Below are positions 57,849 to 64,000 of a DNA stretch of 64,000 nt, one piece after another (the stretch's first letter is position 1; each line of letters opens with the position of its first letter). The DNA comes from UBA4644 sp900555855 (GTDB lineage: Bacteria > Bacillota > Clostridia > Oscillospirales > Butyricicoccaceae), in contig DAWAJD010000003.1 of NCBI GenBank assembly GCA_052289195.1, forward strand, positions 28,504 through 92,503, read 5' to 3'. The notes below the pieces were generated by a model, which searched no databases, was not told the origin of the DNA, and was given only the letters and a program-made list of their open reading frames with translations. The position numbers and the translations under genes are program-made.

Positions 57849-59210
57849 TTACCGCGCGGCCTTGCCCGGCCGACAGGGCAGCGTCACCAGAAATACCGTT
57901 CCCCGGCCCGGCTCGCTGCGGACCTCCACCTTGCCGCCATGGATCATCACGGCGTGCTTGACGATGGAAAGGCCCAGCCCCGTGCCGCCGACCTCCCTGC
58001 TGCGACTTTTGTCCACCCGGTAAAACCGCTCAAAAATGCGGTCCAGACTGTCCTGGGGGATGCCGATGCCCGTATCCTCCACCTTCAGGATGGCTTCTCC
58101 GCCGCTCTGCCCCACCGTTACCTGTACGGAGCCGCCCCGGTGGTTGTATTTGATGGCGTTGTCGCAAAGGTTATAGACGATGCTGTAAAGCAGCTGGGGG
58201 ATGCCCGTCATGGCCGCCTCCCCGCCCTCCAGCCGGACGGTGACCTCCGCCGCGCCGGCAGCGGCGCTGAGGCTGTCTACGGCGTTTTCCGCGATCCGGT
58301 AGAGATCGCAGCTCTCCCAGCGCATTTCCGCGCCGCCGTTGTCCAGCTTGGTCAGGTCGATGATGTCCTCCACCAGCTTGGTCATGCGGGAGGCCTCCTT
58401 CCGGATCCTTCCGGCAAAGGGCCGCACATCCTCCGGCTTTGCCATCCCGTTTTCCAGCAGCTCCGCATAGCCGGAAATGGCATGCAGCGGCGTTTTCAGC
58501 TCATGAGACACATTGGCGGTGAATTCCTGCCGGATCAGCGCCGTTTTTTCCACCTCGGCCTGATCCTGCTTCAGCTGCGTCCGCTGCAGAGCGATATGCC
58601 GCAGCAGCGGCTCCACCTCCCGGTAGTCCTCCCTGCCGTAATAATCCTCCGGATGGTTCAGGTCGATCTCGTTGATGGGCTTGACGATCCGCCGGGCCAG
58701 CCCGGAGGCCAGCACCAGCGACAGCACCAGCGCCAGCAGAATGACCGCGCAGATGGGCTGCGCAAAGCCCAGCACCAGCGTCCAAACCGCCATCTGCACG
58801 ATGGAGAGCCGGATCACGCTGCCATCCGGCAGGCGCTTTGCCGCATAAAACTGCTTTTCCGCCAGCGTGTTGGAATAGCGGGCCGCTTCGCCATAGCCCT
58901 CCTGCAGCGCCTGCTGGACCTCTTCCCGCTCCAGATGGTTCTCCATCTGGTCTGCCTGCGCTTCATTATCGTAGAGGATCCGCCCCTGGGCGTCGATCCA
59001 GGTGATCCGGTAATTCTCCGTGTCCAGGCCGTCAAAATAGGCCTCGCCGGAAAGCGCCGCCCCCTGCGCGGCAAGCTCCGTTTCGTTTTTCAGCTGCCGC
59101 TTCTGCTGCGCGGAGAAATAGCGGTATGAGAACCCCAAAATGACTGCCAGCGCGGCAAGCAGCACGCAGACCGCGGCAAGCCAGATGGATCTGAAGATCT
59201 TATTGCTCAT
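57849..59210 (-). CDS. phoR: Phosphate-regulon sensor histidine kinase
   Basis: 453 residues. TM1 ~9-28, an extracytoplasmic sensor (~30-155), TM2 ~160-185, then the H-box FTANVSHELKTPLHAISGYAEL (phosphoacceptor His) and the ATPase boxes NLCDNAIKYN, VEDTGIGIP, GGTGLGLSIVKHAV. Convergent to the pst-phoU operon and overlapping phoB by 11 bp. The assignment rests on this context, since the sensor domain is not diagnostic. Confidence 0.85.
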   Translation of the reverse strand: MSNKIFRSIWLAAVCVLLAALAVILGFSYRYFSAQQKRQLKNETELAAQGAALSGEAYFDGLDTENYRITWIDAQGRILYDNEAQADQMENHLEREEVQQALQEGYGEAARYSNTLAEKQFYAAKRLPDGSVIRLSIVQMAVWTLVLGFAQPICAVILLALVLSLVLASGLARRIVKPINEIDLNHPEDYYGREDYREVEPLLRHIALQRTQLKQDQAEVEKTALIRQEFTANVSHELKTPLHAISGYAELLENGMAKPEDVRPFAGRIRKEASRMTKLVEDIIDLTKLDNGGAEMRWESCDLYRIAENAVDSLSAAAGAAEVTVRLEGGEAAMTGIPQLLYSIVYNLCDNAIKYNHRGGSVQVTVGQSGGEAILKVEDTGIGIPQDSLDRIFERFYRVDKSRSREVGGTGLGLSIVKHAVMIHGGKVEVRSEPGRGTVFLVTLPCRPGKAAR

Positions 59211-59877
59211 ATGCTTCCTCCAATTTGTATCCCACGCCGCGCACCGTCCGGATCAGCTCGCCTGCTTCTGCGAGCTTGGTGCGCAGCGTCCCGATATGCA
59301 CATCCACCGTCCGGGTCTCCCCAGCAAAATCCACGCCCCACACGGAGGAAAGCAGCACCTCCCGCGTGAAGACCGTGCCGGGGCTCTCCATGAGCAGCTT
59401 CAGCAGCTCAAACTCCTTGAGCGTCAGCGCCACATTCCGGCCGTTCACCGTGACGGTGTGCTTGTTTCCGTCCAGCGACAGCCCGCCGCAGGTCAGGACC
59501 CGGACCTGCTTGGGCGCGGCCCGCCGCAGCACGGCCTTGATGCGGGAGACCATCTCCATCATCCCGAAGGGCTTGGCAAGATAATCGTCTGCGCCGCTGT
59601 CCAGGCCGATGACCTTATCGTATTCGCTTCCCTTTGCCGTGGCCATCACCACAGGGATCTCCGCCGTGGCCGGCGATGCGCGCAGCTTTTTCAGGATGGT
59701 CAGCCCGTCCTCGCCGGGCAGCATCACATCCAGAACCACAAGCTCCGGCGCCTTTTCCCGCACGGCGGGCCAGAAGCTCTCGCTGCTTTCAAAGCCCCGC
59801 GCTTCAAAGCCGGAGGCCTTCAGCGTATAGATCATGAGATCCCGGATGGCGCTTTCGTCTTCTACACAATAGATCAA
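59200..59877 (-). CDS. phoB: Phosphate-regulon response regulator, probable TTG start
   Basis: About 225 residues: receiver domain with acidic pocket (IYCVEDE), phosphoacceptor Asp in VVLDVMLPGEDG, and Lys in YLAKPFG; OmpR-type winged helix C-terminus (LTLKEFELLKLLMESPG, WGVDFAGETRTVDVHIGTLRTKL). The in-frame ATG at 59895 overlaps the GGAGGAGGG site itself, so TTG at 59877, 6 nt further on, is the likely start. Activates pst genes under phosphate limitation. Confidence 0.85.
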   Translation of the reverse strand: MIYCVEDESAIRDLMIYTLKASGFEARGFESSESFWPAVREKAPELVVLDVMLPGEDGLTILKKLRASPATAEIPVVMATAKGSEYDKVIGLDSGADDYLAKPFGMMEMVSRIKAVLRRAAPKQVRVLTCGGLSLDGNKHTVTVNGRNVALTLKEFELLKLLMESPGTVFTREVLLSSVWGVDFAGETRTVDVHIGTLRTKLAEAGELIRTVRGVGYKLEEAYEQ

Positions 59878-59906
59878 AAAGATCCCTCCTCCCATGCTTT
59901 CCCTTT

Positions 59907-59949
59907 AGTATAACCGCTCCATGTAAAGCGCGCAACAGAGCCCCTGTAA
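59907..59949 (-). promoter_or_regulatory. phoB promoter with Pho-box-like repeats
   Basis: Minus strand: TTTACA (59927-59922), 9 bp, TATACT (59912-59907). Eleven-bp-spaced upstream units TTACAG and CTGTTG precede TTTACA. TTGCGC is also 17 bp from the -10 as an ordinary -35. Same layout as the pstS promoter, suggesting autoregulation. Confidence 0.5.
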
Positions 59950-60017
59950 ATTCAAGGTTAAATCAGCGCTTTTCCAGTATTTCCAACGGTGCTTTTCTTC
60001 GATATCCACGGAAAAGC

Positions 60018-60055
60018 AAAAACGCCTGCCTTGCGAAAGCAAAAGCAGGCGTTTT
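60018..60055 (-). terminator. Terminator of the sigma/anti-sigma operon
   Basis: AAAACGCCTGC / GCAGGCGTTTT with T-runs on the minus strand (GTTTTTGCTTTTCC). Confidence 0.85.
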
Positions 60056-60110
60056 CTGTCAAGCGGCTCCTTCTCAACTGTTTTTCCTGAAACGCTCTTC
60101 GTTTCCCGAA

Positions 60111-61343
60111 TCAGTCCTCCAGCTCCGCCTCATGCTTGAGAATCGCGCCGGTGGCCGCGTCGATCTCATAATCATATTCCATATTGCCGGATTTGAACTC
60201 GACCTCATAGATGAGTCTGCCATCCTCGTCGTCCAGCTCAATGTCCATGTCGTATGCCTGCGTTTCACGCACACCCGCGTGGTCCAGCGCGATAGATTTC
60301 GCCTTGGCATAGCCGATGTCCTTTGTTGCTTCAGACGGCGCCGGCTTCTGTTCAGAGGGCTGCGCGGGCTGCGGCGCAGCATTCTGTGCGAAAGCGATCA
60401 GCAGGTCCTTCTGCCCGCTGAGGACTTTTCCCGCGTAGGCGTCCACCAGATACTCAAACTCACCCCACGCCGTGTGCAGCTCGACCTCGTAGTGCGCGGG
60501 AGATTCGTCGAGCTCGGGATCGACCTCCGCCGTGACGGAATCCAGCGCTGTTGTCCCGGCATACTGCTCCGCAGCGTAGGCGGCGGCAGCTTTGCCGATG
60601 GGCATGGCGGGCGCGCCCGCCTCGGCGAGGTCCTTCAGCTCCTCCACCGAGAGCGCCGCAAGCGCATCAAAGCTGAGCGACGGATTGAGCGCGAGGACGC
60701 GGTTTACCAGCGCCGCCTTTCCGGTGGAAATATTGTTTTCCCGCGCCTGCTGCTCTCGCGCCGCATCCTGCGTCAGCGTCTGCGTCAGAACCGATGCCTT
60801 TGCCGCACTGGTCTGCAAAACGCCGTCCACAGCGCTGGTCAGCTCGCGCTGGAGCTTCTCCGCACGAGTGGTATTCTTGTCCTCCACCGAGATCATGATG
60901 GCGGAGGAAATGCTGTCGAGATAGCCGCTGCGCACAAGGCTTCCCACGATGGCGTTCACCGCCACATCCAGCTTTGCGCCCTTGAGGTCGGCGCCGCCGT
61001 CCATACCCGCGAGGATCTCCCTCGCATCGTCATTGAGCGGCGTGCAGGAAAGCACCTTCTCGCTCCGATTCACCTTCAGCTCGATGCTGGGGTTCACATC
61101 CAGCGACACCACGGACGCCACCGCATTCGCTCTCTGATAGAACGCCCCTCCGCCGCCCAGCAGGATTACTGCAAGGCAGGCGGCGACGATCGTTGTCCAG
61201 CTTCTCTTCGCTGACTTTTTCGTTTTCATGTTGATTACCGTTCCTTTCCGCGCTTCACAGCGGGAGAGAACGCCGCTCACATCGTCCGGCGCGGTCTTTT
61301 CAAGCGCCGAAGCTAACCTCTGCTCCATGTTTTCCTTGGTCAT
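60111..61343 (-). CDS. RsgI-like anti-sigma factor with PepSY domains
   Basis: 410 residues. Cytoplasmic N-terminus (~1-48) would hold the sigma factor; one membrane helix (~50-66) follows. The extracytoplasmic start AVASVVSLDVNPSIELKVNR matches the RsgI family, including the Asn-Pro pair (N84-P85) at which RsgI proteins are reported to cleave themselves. A helical middle (~120-250) precedes two PepSY-type domains (~255-315 and ~340-408; ALDSVTAEVDPELDESPAHYE, IDAATGAILKHEAELED). The start overlaps the sigma gene stop by 4 bp. Confidence 0.82.
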   Translation of the reverse strand: MTKENMEQRLASALEKTAPDDVSGVLSRCEARKGTVINMKTKKSAKRSWTTIVAACLAVILLGGGGAFYQRANAVASVVSLDVNPSIELKVNRSEKVLSCTPLNDDAREILAGMDGGADLKGAKLDVAVNAIVGSLVRSGYLDSISSAIMISVEDKNTTRAEKLQRELTSAVDGVLQTSAAKASVLTQTLTQDAAREQQARENNISTGKAALVNRVLALNPSLSFDALAALSVEELKDLAEAGAPAMPIGKAAAAYAAEQYAGTTALDSVTAEVDPELDESPAHYEVELHTAWGEFEYLVDAYAGKVLSGQKDLLIAFAQNAAPQPAQPSEQKPAPSEATKDIGYAKAKSIALDHAGVRETQAYDMDIELDDEDGRLIYEVEFKSGNMEYDYEIDAATGAILKHEAELED

Positions 61344-61915
61344 CGGGCGTCATCTCCTTCCAAAAAGCTACGCATCTTTTTCAATGCTCTGTGATATTTT
61401 GACAGGACGGTAGGAAGCGGCAGCTCCAGCAGCGCCGCGATCTCCCGATGCTTCATGCCCGTGACCGCGTGGAGCAGCACGATGCGCCGCTCCTCCTCAT
61501 GAAGGACTTCCAGTGCGCTTTGCAGCAGGGTGCGCTCCTCAGCATCCAGTCCGCACTCCTGCGTGGGAATCGCTGCCCATTCCTCCTCGCTAAGAGCAGC
61601 ATGGCGTTCCTCGCGCCGCAGGCGCATCAGGCAAAGGTTGCGGCACACAGTCAGCAGCCAGCCCATGGGTGAGCCGGTGGGGCGGTACTGCTCCGCGCAG
61701 TTCCACACCTGCACATAGACATCCTGCGTCAGCTCCTGCGCGTCGTGTGTGTTTTTGAGGTAAGACAGCGCAAGGCCGTACACCGACGAGCGCGTGCGCT
61801 GATACAGCTCCGCAAGGGCATCACGCTCCCCGCCGGCAATGCTGAGGAGCAAACGCTGCAGCTCGTGTCGCTCCTCCGGCGGCGCATATTCCGTTGTCAT
61901 CAGCATACTGAGCAT
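61340..61915 (-). CDS. ECF-type RNA polymerase sigma factor
   Basis: 191 residues from ATG 61915 (AGGAG upstream; a longer frame to 61948 has no site). Region 2: LAELYQRTRSSVYGLALSYLKNTHDAQELTQDVYVQVW; region 4: EEERRIVLLHAVTGMKHREIAALLELPLPTVLSKYHRALKKM. Group 4 (ECF) sigma, paired with the membrane anti-sigma that follows. Target genes unknown; the surrounding decayed region gives no hint. Confidence 0.9.
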   Translation of the reverse strand: MLSMLMTTEYAPPEERHELQRLLLSIAGGERDALAELYQRTRSSVYGLALSYLKNTHDAQELTQDVYVQVWNCAEQYRPTGSPMGWLLTVCRNLCLMRLRREERHAALSEEEWAAIPTQECGLDAEERTLLQSALEVLHEEERRIVLLHAVTGMKHREIAALLELPLPTVLSKYHRALKKMRSFLEGDDAR

Positions 61916-62075
61916 GGGCTTTTTTCTCCTGTCATCCGTGTAATGCACGGAAGGGACGGTTTATTGCAGGGCTTGATTTTATTTCGGCGATCAGGCCTCC
62001 CGCAAGGCTCTGGTCAAACGCAAGCAGCGGCCTCGTTGATCTCAAATTTGACGCGGCTACCTCAAGCCCTTTCCA

Positions 62076-62285
62076 TCAAAGCGGCATCGGTGTCCGGGCG
62101 ATCAAAATGACCGCCAAAATAGCGCCCGCAAACGCCGCAGCTCCGATGGCTGCCAACCCTTTTTTGCTGAGCTTCTTCCTTGCCGCCTTGCAAATCAGTG
62201 CGGCACAAGCCACGCAAACAGCCGCTGCAGCAAGCGCGATACCAAGTGTTTCCCATAGCCAGGACAATTCGTATAGGATTTTCAT
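62076..62285 (-). CDS. Small two-helix membrane protein, unknown
   Basis: 69 residues: helices ~13-33 and ~45-63 separated by a basic loop (CKAARKKLSKKG). A GGAGGAG site lies 13 nt before the ATG, which is longer than usual. No family recognised. It precedes the sigma factor gene on the same strand. Confidence 0.5.
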   Translation of the reverse strand: MKILYELSWLWETLGIALAAAAVCVACAALICKAARKKLSKKGLAAIGAAAFAGAILAVILIARTPMPL

Positions 62286-62321
62286 TTGTCTCTCATCTCC
62301 TCCTTTTCATCAAACAGAAGC

Positions 62322-62540
62322 TTATATCTTGTCCTTCGGGTTTATACATTGCCCGTGCTTCCTGGGGTTTCTGCCTTACCGGATGGCAAGCTTCGGGCAG
62401 CGATGCAGACATCAGGGACACATCACGCACTTGTCCTTGACCCAAACCGGTCGCTTATCCCTCATCTCCTGCTCTGCAGCCTGCACAAGCCGCGTTGCAG
62501 CATATTTGCACTTTCCCGTGGCGGAGAAGTATAAACCCAT
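62322..62540 (-). pseudogene. Remnant of an EFR1-type flavodoxin-ferredoxin gene
   Basis: One frame reads MGLYFSATGKCKYAATRLV (flavodoxin FMN loop as in EFR1 proteins), jumps after ~30 residues to WVKDKCVMC, a stop (TGA), CLHRCPKLAIR, a stop (TAA), and GRNPRKHGQCINPKDKI. The Cys spacing and RKHG-CINP tail match the C-terminal ferredoxin of EFR1-family proteins. The middle ~150-200 residues are deleted and two in-frame stops are present. Clearly decayed. Confidence 0.65.
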
Positions 62541-62891
62541 TTGCTTTTCTCCGGTTGCCTTCATTTTGTCTTATTTTGTGTTCATTCTATCATAAATTTT
62601 TCAATTTTTCTACTGGATTTTGAGCGCCGCATAGCATCGGAAACCCTTGCAAGTTCAAGGAAGTTCAAAGTTCAGCTTCAGGGCTGGCCGGGAGGCTGTG
62701 CCCGGCTTACCTTTTTGCCGTTTCGCATCAATTTCTTATGAAGAAAAGCGCATGGCGGTTCTGCTGCCGAGGTTACGCAAAGCTGCCACACGCTGTGTTC
62801 TTATTCAATCCTATTTCAGGGAAGTCCAAGCAGCTTCGTTTTTTGATCTTGTGCGCCGAAGAGCCTGTGTTTCCAGCCGCCTGTTCAGAGC

Positions 62892-63637
62892 TCAAAGCAT
62901 CTCTATAAAGGCAGACAGGCGGGTGCTCAGCTGACCTGCGTCAGATTGGGAGTAATCCGTCTCCACGGCGATATAGGGCAGGCCCATTTGCCGGGCGGTC
63001 TCCCGCACCTGCTGACGCTCAATCGCATAGGGATGACAGGCCTGCAGAATGATTTCCACCACGCCATCGATCCGGTATTCCCGCAGCAGCTTCTGCAAAA
63101 GCTCCATGCGCTTGCTGTCCGGTGACATGACGGCGCAGCCAATCTCCAAATAGCGGTCGGCGATGGCCTGCAGAATATCCGGAGCCTGTTCATCCACCAT
63201 CTGGATGGCCGCCTTCAGACCGTTGCAGTTTTCCATGCATACCACCACGCCGCCGCTCTTTTCGATCTCTCCCACCGTCTTCTGCAGCACGCCGGTGGAG
63301 GGGCAGCCGGTGATCAGAATGCCTTGCGGTCCGGGCTGACGGGCCGCTGGCCTGCTTCGTAGGCCGCCTTGATCTCTGCAGTCATTTCCTCAATGGCCCG
63401 GATGGACTGCTCCACATCAAAGCTGAAATTGGCGCTGTCGATCACATGATACAGATCGGTATAATTGGCCGGCGGCGGACAAAGCTTCTGCAGCTCCATC
63501 AACTCCAGCTTGGCCTGGCGAAGACGGTTGCGCAGGCGGCAGGCCGCCCGGAGCTTTTCCTCTGTTATATCCGCACCGAAGCTTTCCTCCAGCAGGGTCT
63601 TGAGATACTCCAGCTCCCGCCGCCACAGCTCCGCCGC
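62892..63637 (-). pseudogene. 2-hydroxyacyl-CoA dehydratase D-component remnant, frameshifted
   Basis: Two pieces of one protein: AAELWRRELEYLKTLLEESF through RPVSPD, then, after a one-base frame change near 63335, GILITGCPSTGVLQKTVGEI to LSTRLSAFIEML. Motifs VVVCMENCNGLKAAIQMVDE, VVEIILQACHPYAIERQQV and IAVETDYSQSDAGQLSTRL are those of HgdB/FldC-type dehydratase subunits. The first ~150 residues are replaced by a PanE-like N-terminus. Likely a dead gene. Confidence 0.7.
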
Positions 63638-63817
63638 CACCGGGATCCGGCTCACCGACACGCAGGGCGAAAACTTATCCTTGATCCGCAGTCCGTCCTT
63701 CCGGATCCGTTCCGCCCAGGCGCCCCGCGCCAGCAGCGTGACCTCTTTTCCGGCCCGGAACAGATCCCTTGCAAGATTGCAGCCCAGCACCCCTGCGCCA
63801 TAGATCAAAATTTTCAC
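63638..63817 (-). pseudogene. PanE/ApbA-like N-terminal fragment fused to the dehydratase remnant
   Basis: MKILIYGAGVLGCNLARDLF and EVTLLARG (about 60 residues) are the NADP-binding start of ketopantoate-reductase-like proteins. In the same frame it runs into the dehydratase remnant at about 63637. The rest of PanE is absent. GGAGGA lies before the ATG. Deletion fusion or scaffold chimera. Confidence 0.65.
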
Positions 63818-63843
63818 AGCCGTTCCTCCTGTCTCTGATGATT

Positions 63844-64000
63844 TTATGCTTCCTGTGCTTTTCCGAAGCCCAGCGTTACGATCTGCATTTTCATCCCGTT
63901 GTCTCCCACTCTGGCGAGAAAGCGGAAAAAGCCGCTGACGGAGGGCGTCTTCAGGTCGTGGTAGCCCAGCATATAGCCCCGGCTGGAGACCTGCAGACGG
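63844..64000 (-). CDS. C-terminal end of an unrecognised protein, cut by window edge
   Basis: The last 51 residues (GYMLGYHDLKTPSVSGFFRF ... VTLGFGKAQEA) of a minus-strand gene continuing beyond the window. Codon usage looks genuine and the stop is followed by the PanE-like ribosome-binding region. No family recognised. Confidence 0.5.
   Translation of the reverse strand, partial: RLQVSSRGYMLGYHDLKTPSVSGFFRFLARVGDNGMKMQIVTLGFGKAQEA

Noticed and set aside
62541..62891. Possible gene or mobile-element end in the ~350-bp stretch right of the EFR1 remnant
   Set aside because: Short frames lack ribosome-binding sites; only small direct repeats (AAGTTCAA) are visible, with no terminal inverted repeats.

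Overview
The window looks like one scaffold from an anaerobic, spore-forming, high-GC Bacillota (class Clostridia, probably Oscillospirales-like). Evidence: a spoIIA-sigF sporulation locus, a trimeric HydABC [FeFe] hydrogenase, a class III ribonucleotide reductase, Firmicutes-type L21 and L20 leader RNAs, an infC start at ATT, a T-box leader, and a large share of regulators and ECF transporters typical of gut clostridia. Three 10-N runs (19226, 39019, 39664) show that it is scaffolded, and several broken genes may be assembly effects rather than biology.

Layout. 1-6.4 kb: a TetR-led operon (DUF308, MMPL/RND transporter, LxxG-heptad protein, CmpB-like membrane protein). 6.4-7.2 kb: rplU-rpmA with an L21 leader. 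7.2-11.8 kb: Lar-like zinc ribbon, trxB, nrdD with a fused redoxin domain, a tandem NrdR operator, nrdG. 11.8-16.1 kb: an SLH/alpha-toroid protein, a DUF4430 lipoprotein and two esterases. 16.1-17.9 kb: a T-box (specifier read as Met) and an NhaC-family transporter. 17.9-19.7 kb: sigF-spoIIAB and a partly duplicated spoIIA block across a gap. 19.8-23.0 kb: ECF S-component, then ylxM-ffh-rpsP-khpA. 23-28.7 kb: PadR/DUF4097, phosphatidyltransferase, DUF4349, AlkZ-like glycosylase, DUF523. 28.7-30.1 kb: infC-rpmI-rplT with leader and attenuator. 30.1-34.3 kb: hydCBA. 34.7-38.3 kb: pcp and a damaged amino-acid ABC system. 38.4-43.5 kb: acyl-ACP thioesterase and an ECF transporter with a second DUF4430 protein behind an unassigned structured leader. 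43.5-52.7 kb: a nine-gene SipW/TasA-like surface-protein cluster with two signal peptidases. 52.9-59.9 kb: the pst-phoU operon with a pyridoxal-kinase-like gene inside it, and convergent phoBR. 60-64 kb: an ECF sigma/RsgI-like anti-sigma pair and a decayed segment of gene remnants.

How it works together. The most unusual parts are (i) the SipW cluster, where two archaeal/ER-type signal peptidases alternate with TasA-like exported proteins, two of them beta-helix proteins and one with SLH wall-binding repeats, which together look like a self-contained surface fibre or matrix system; and (ii) two loci carrying DUF4430 domains (the fold of the C-terminal domain of transcobalamin/intrinsic factor). 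One is paired with an alpha-alpha toroid protein and the other with an ECF transporter whose two ATPases and S-component form one chain. Together they suggest a surface capture and uptake route for a corrinoid or similar ligand. Housekeeping regulation is unusually readable: NrdR boxes, Pho-box-like promoters, T-box, L20 and L21 leaders, and many TTGACA-17-TATAAT promoters. No rRNA, tRNA, CRISPR array or intact mobile element was seen.
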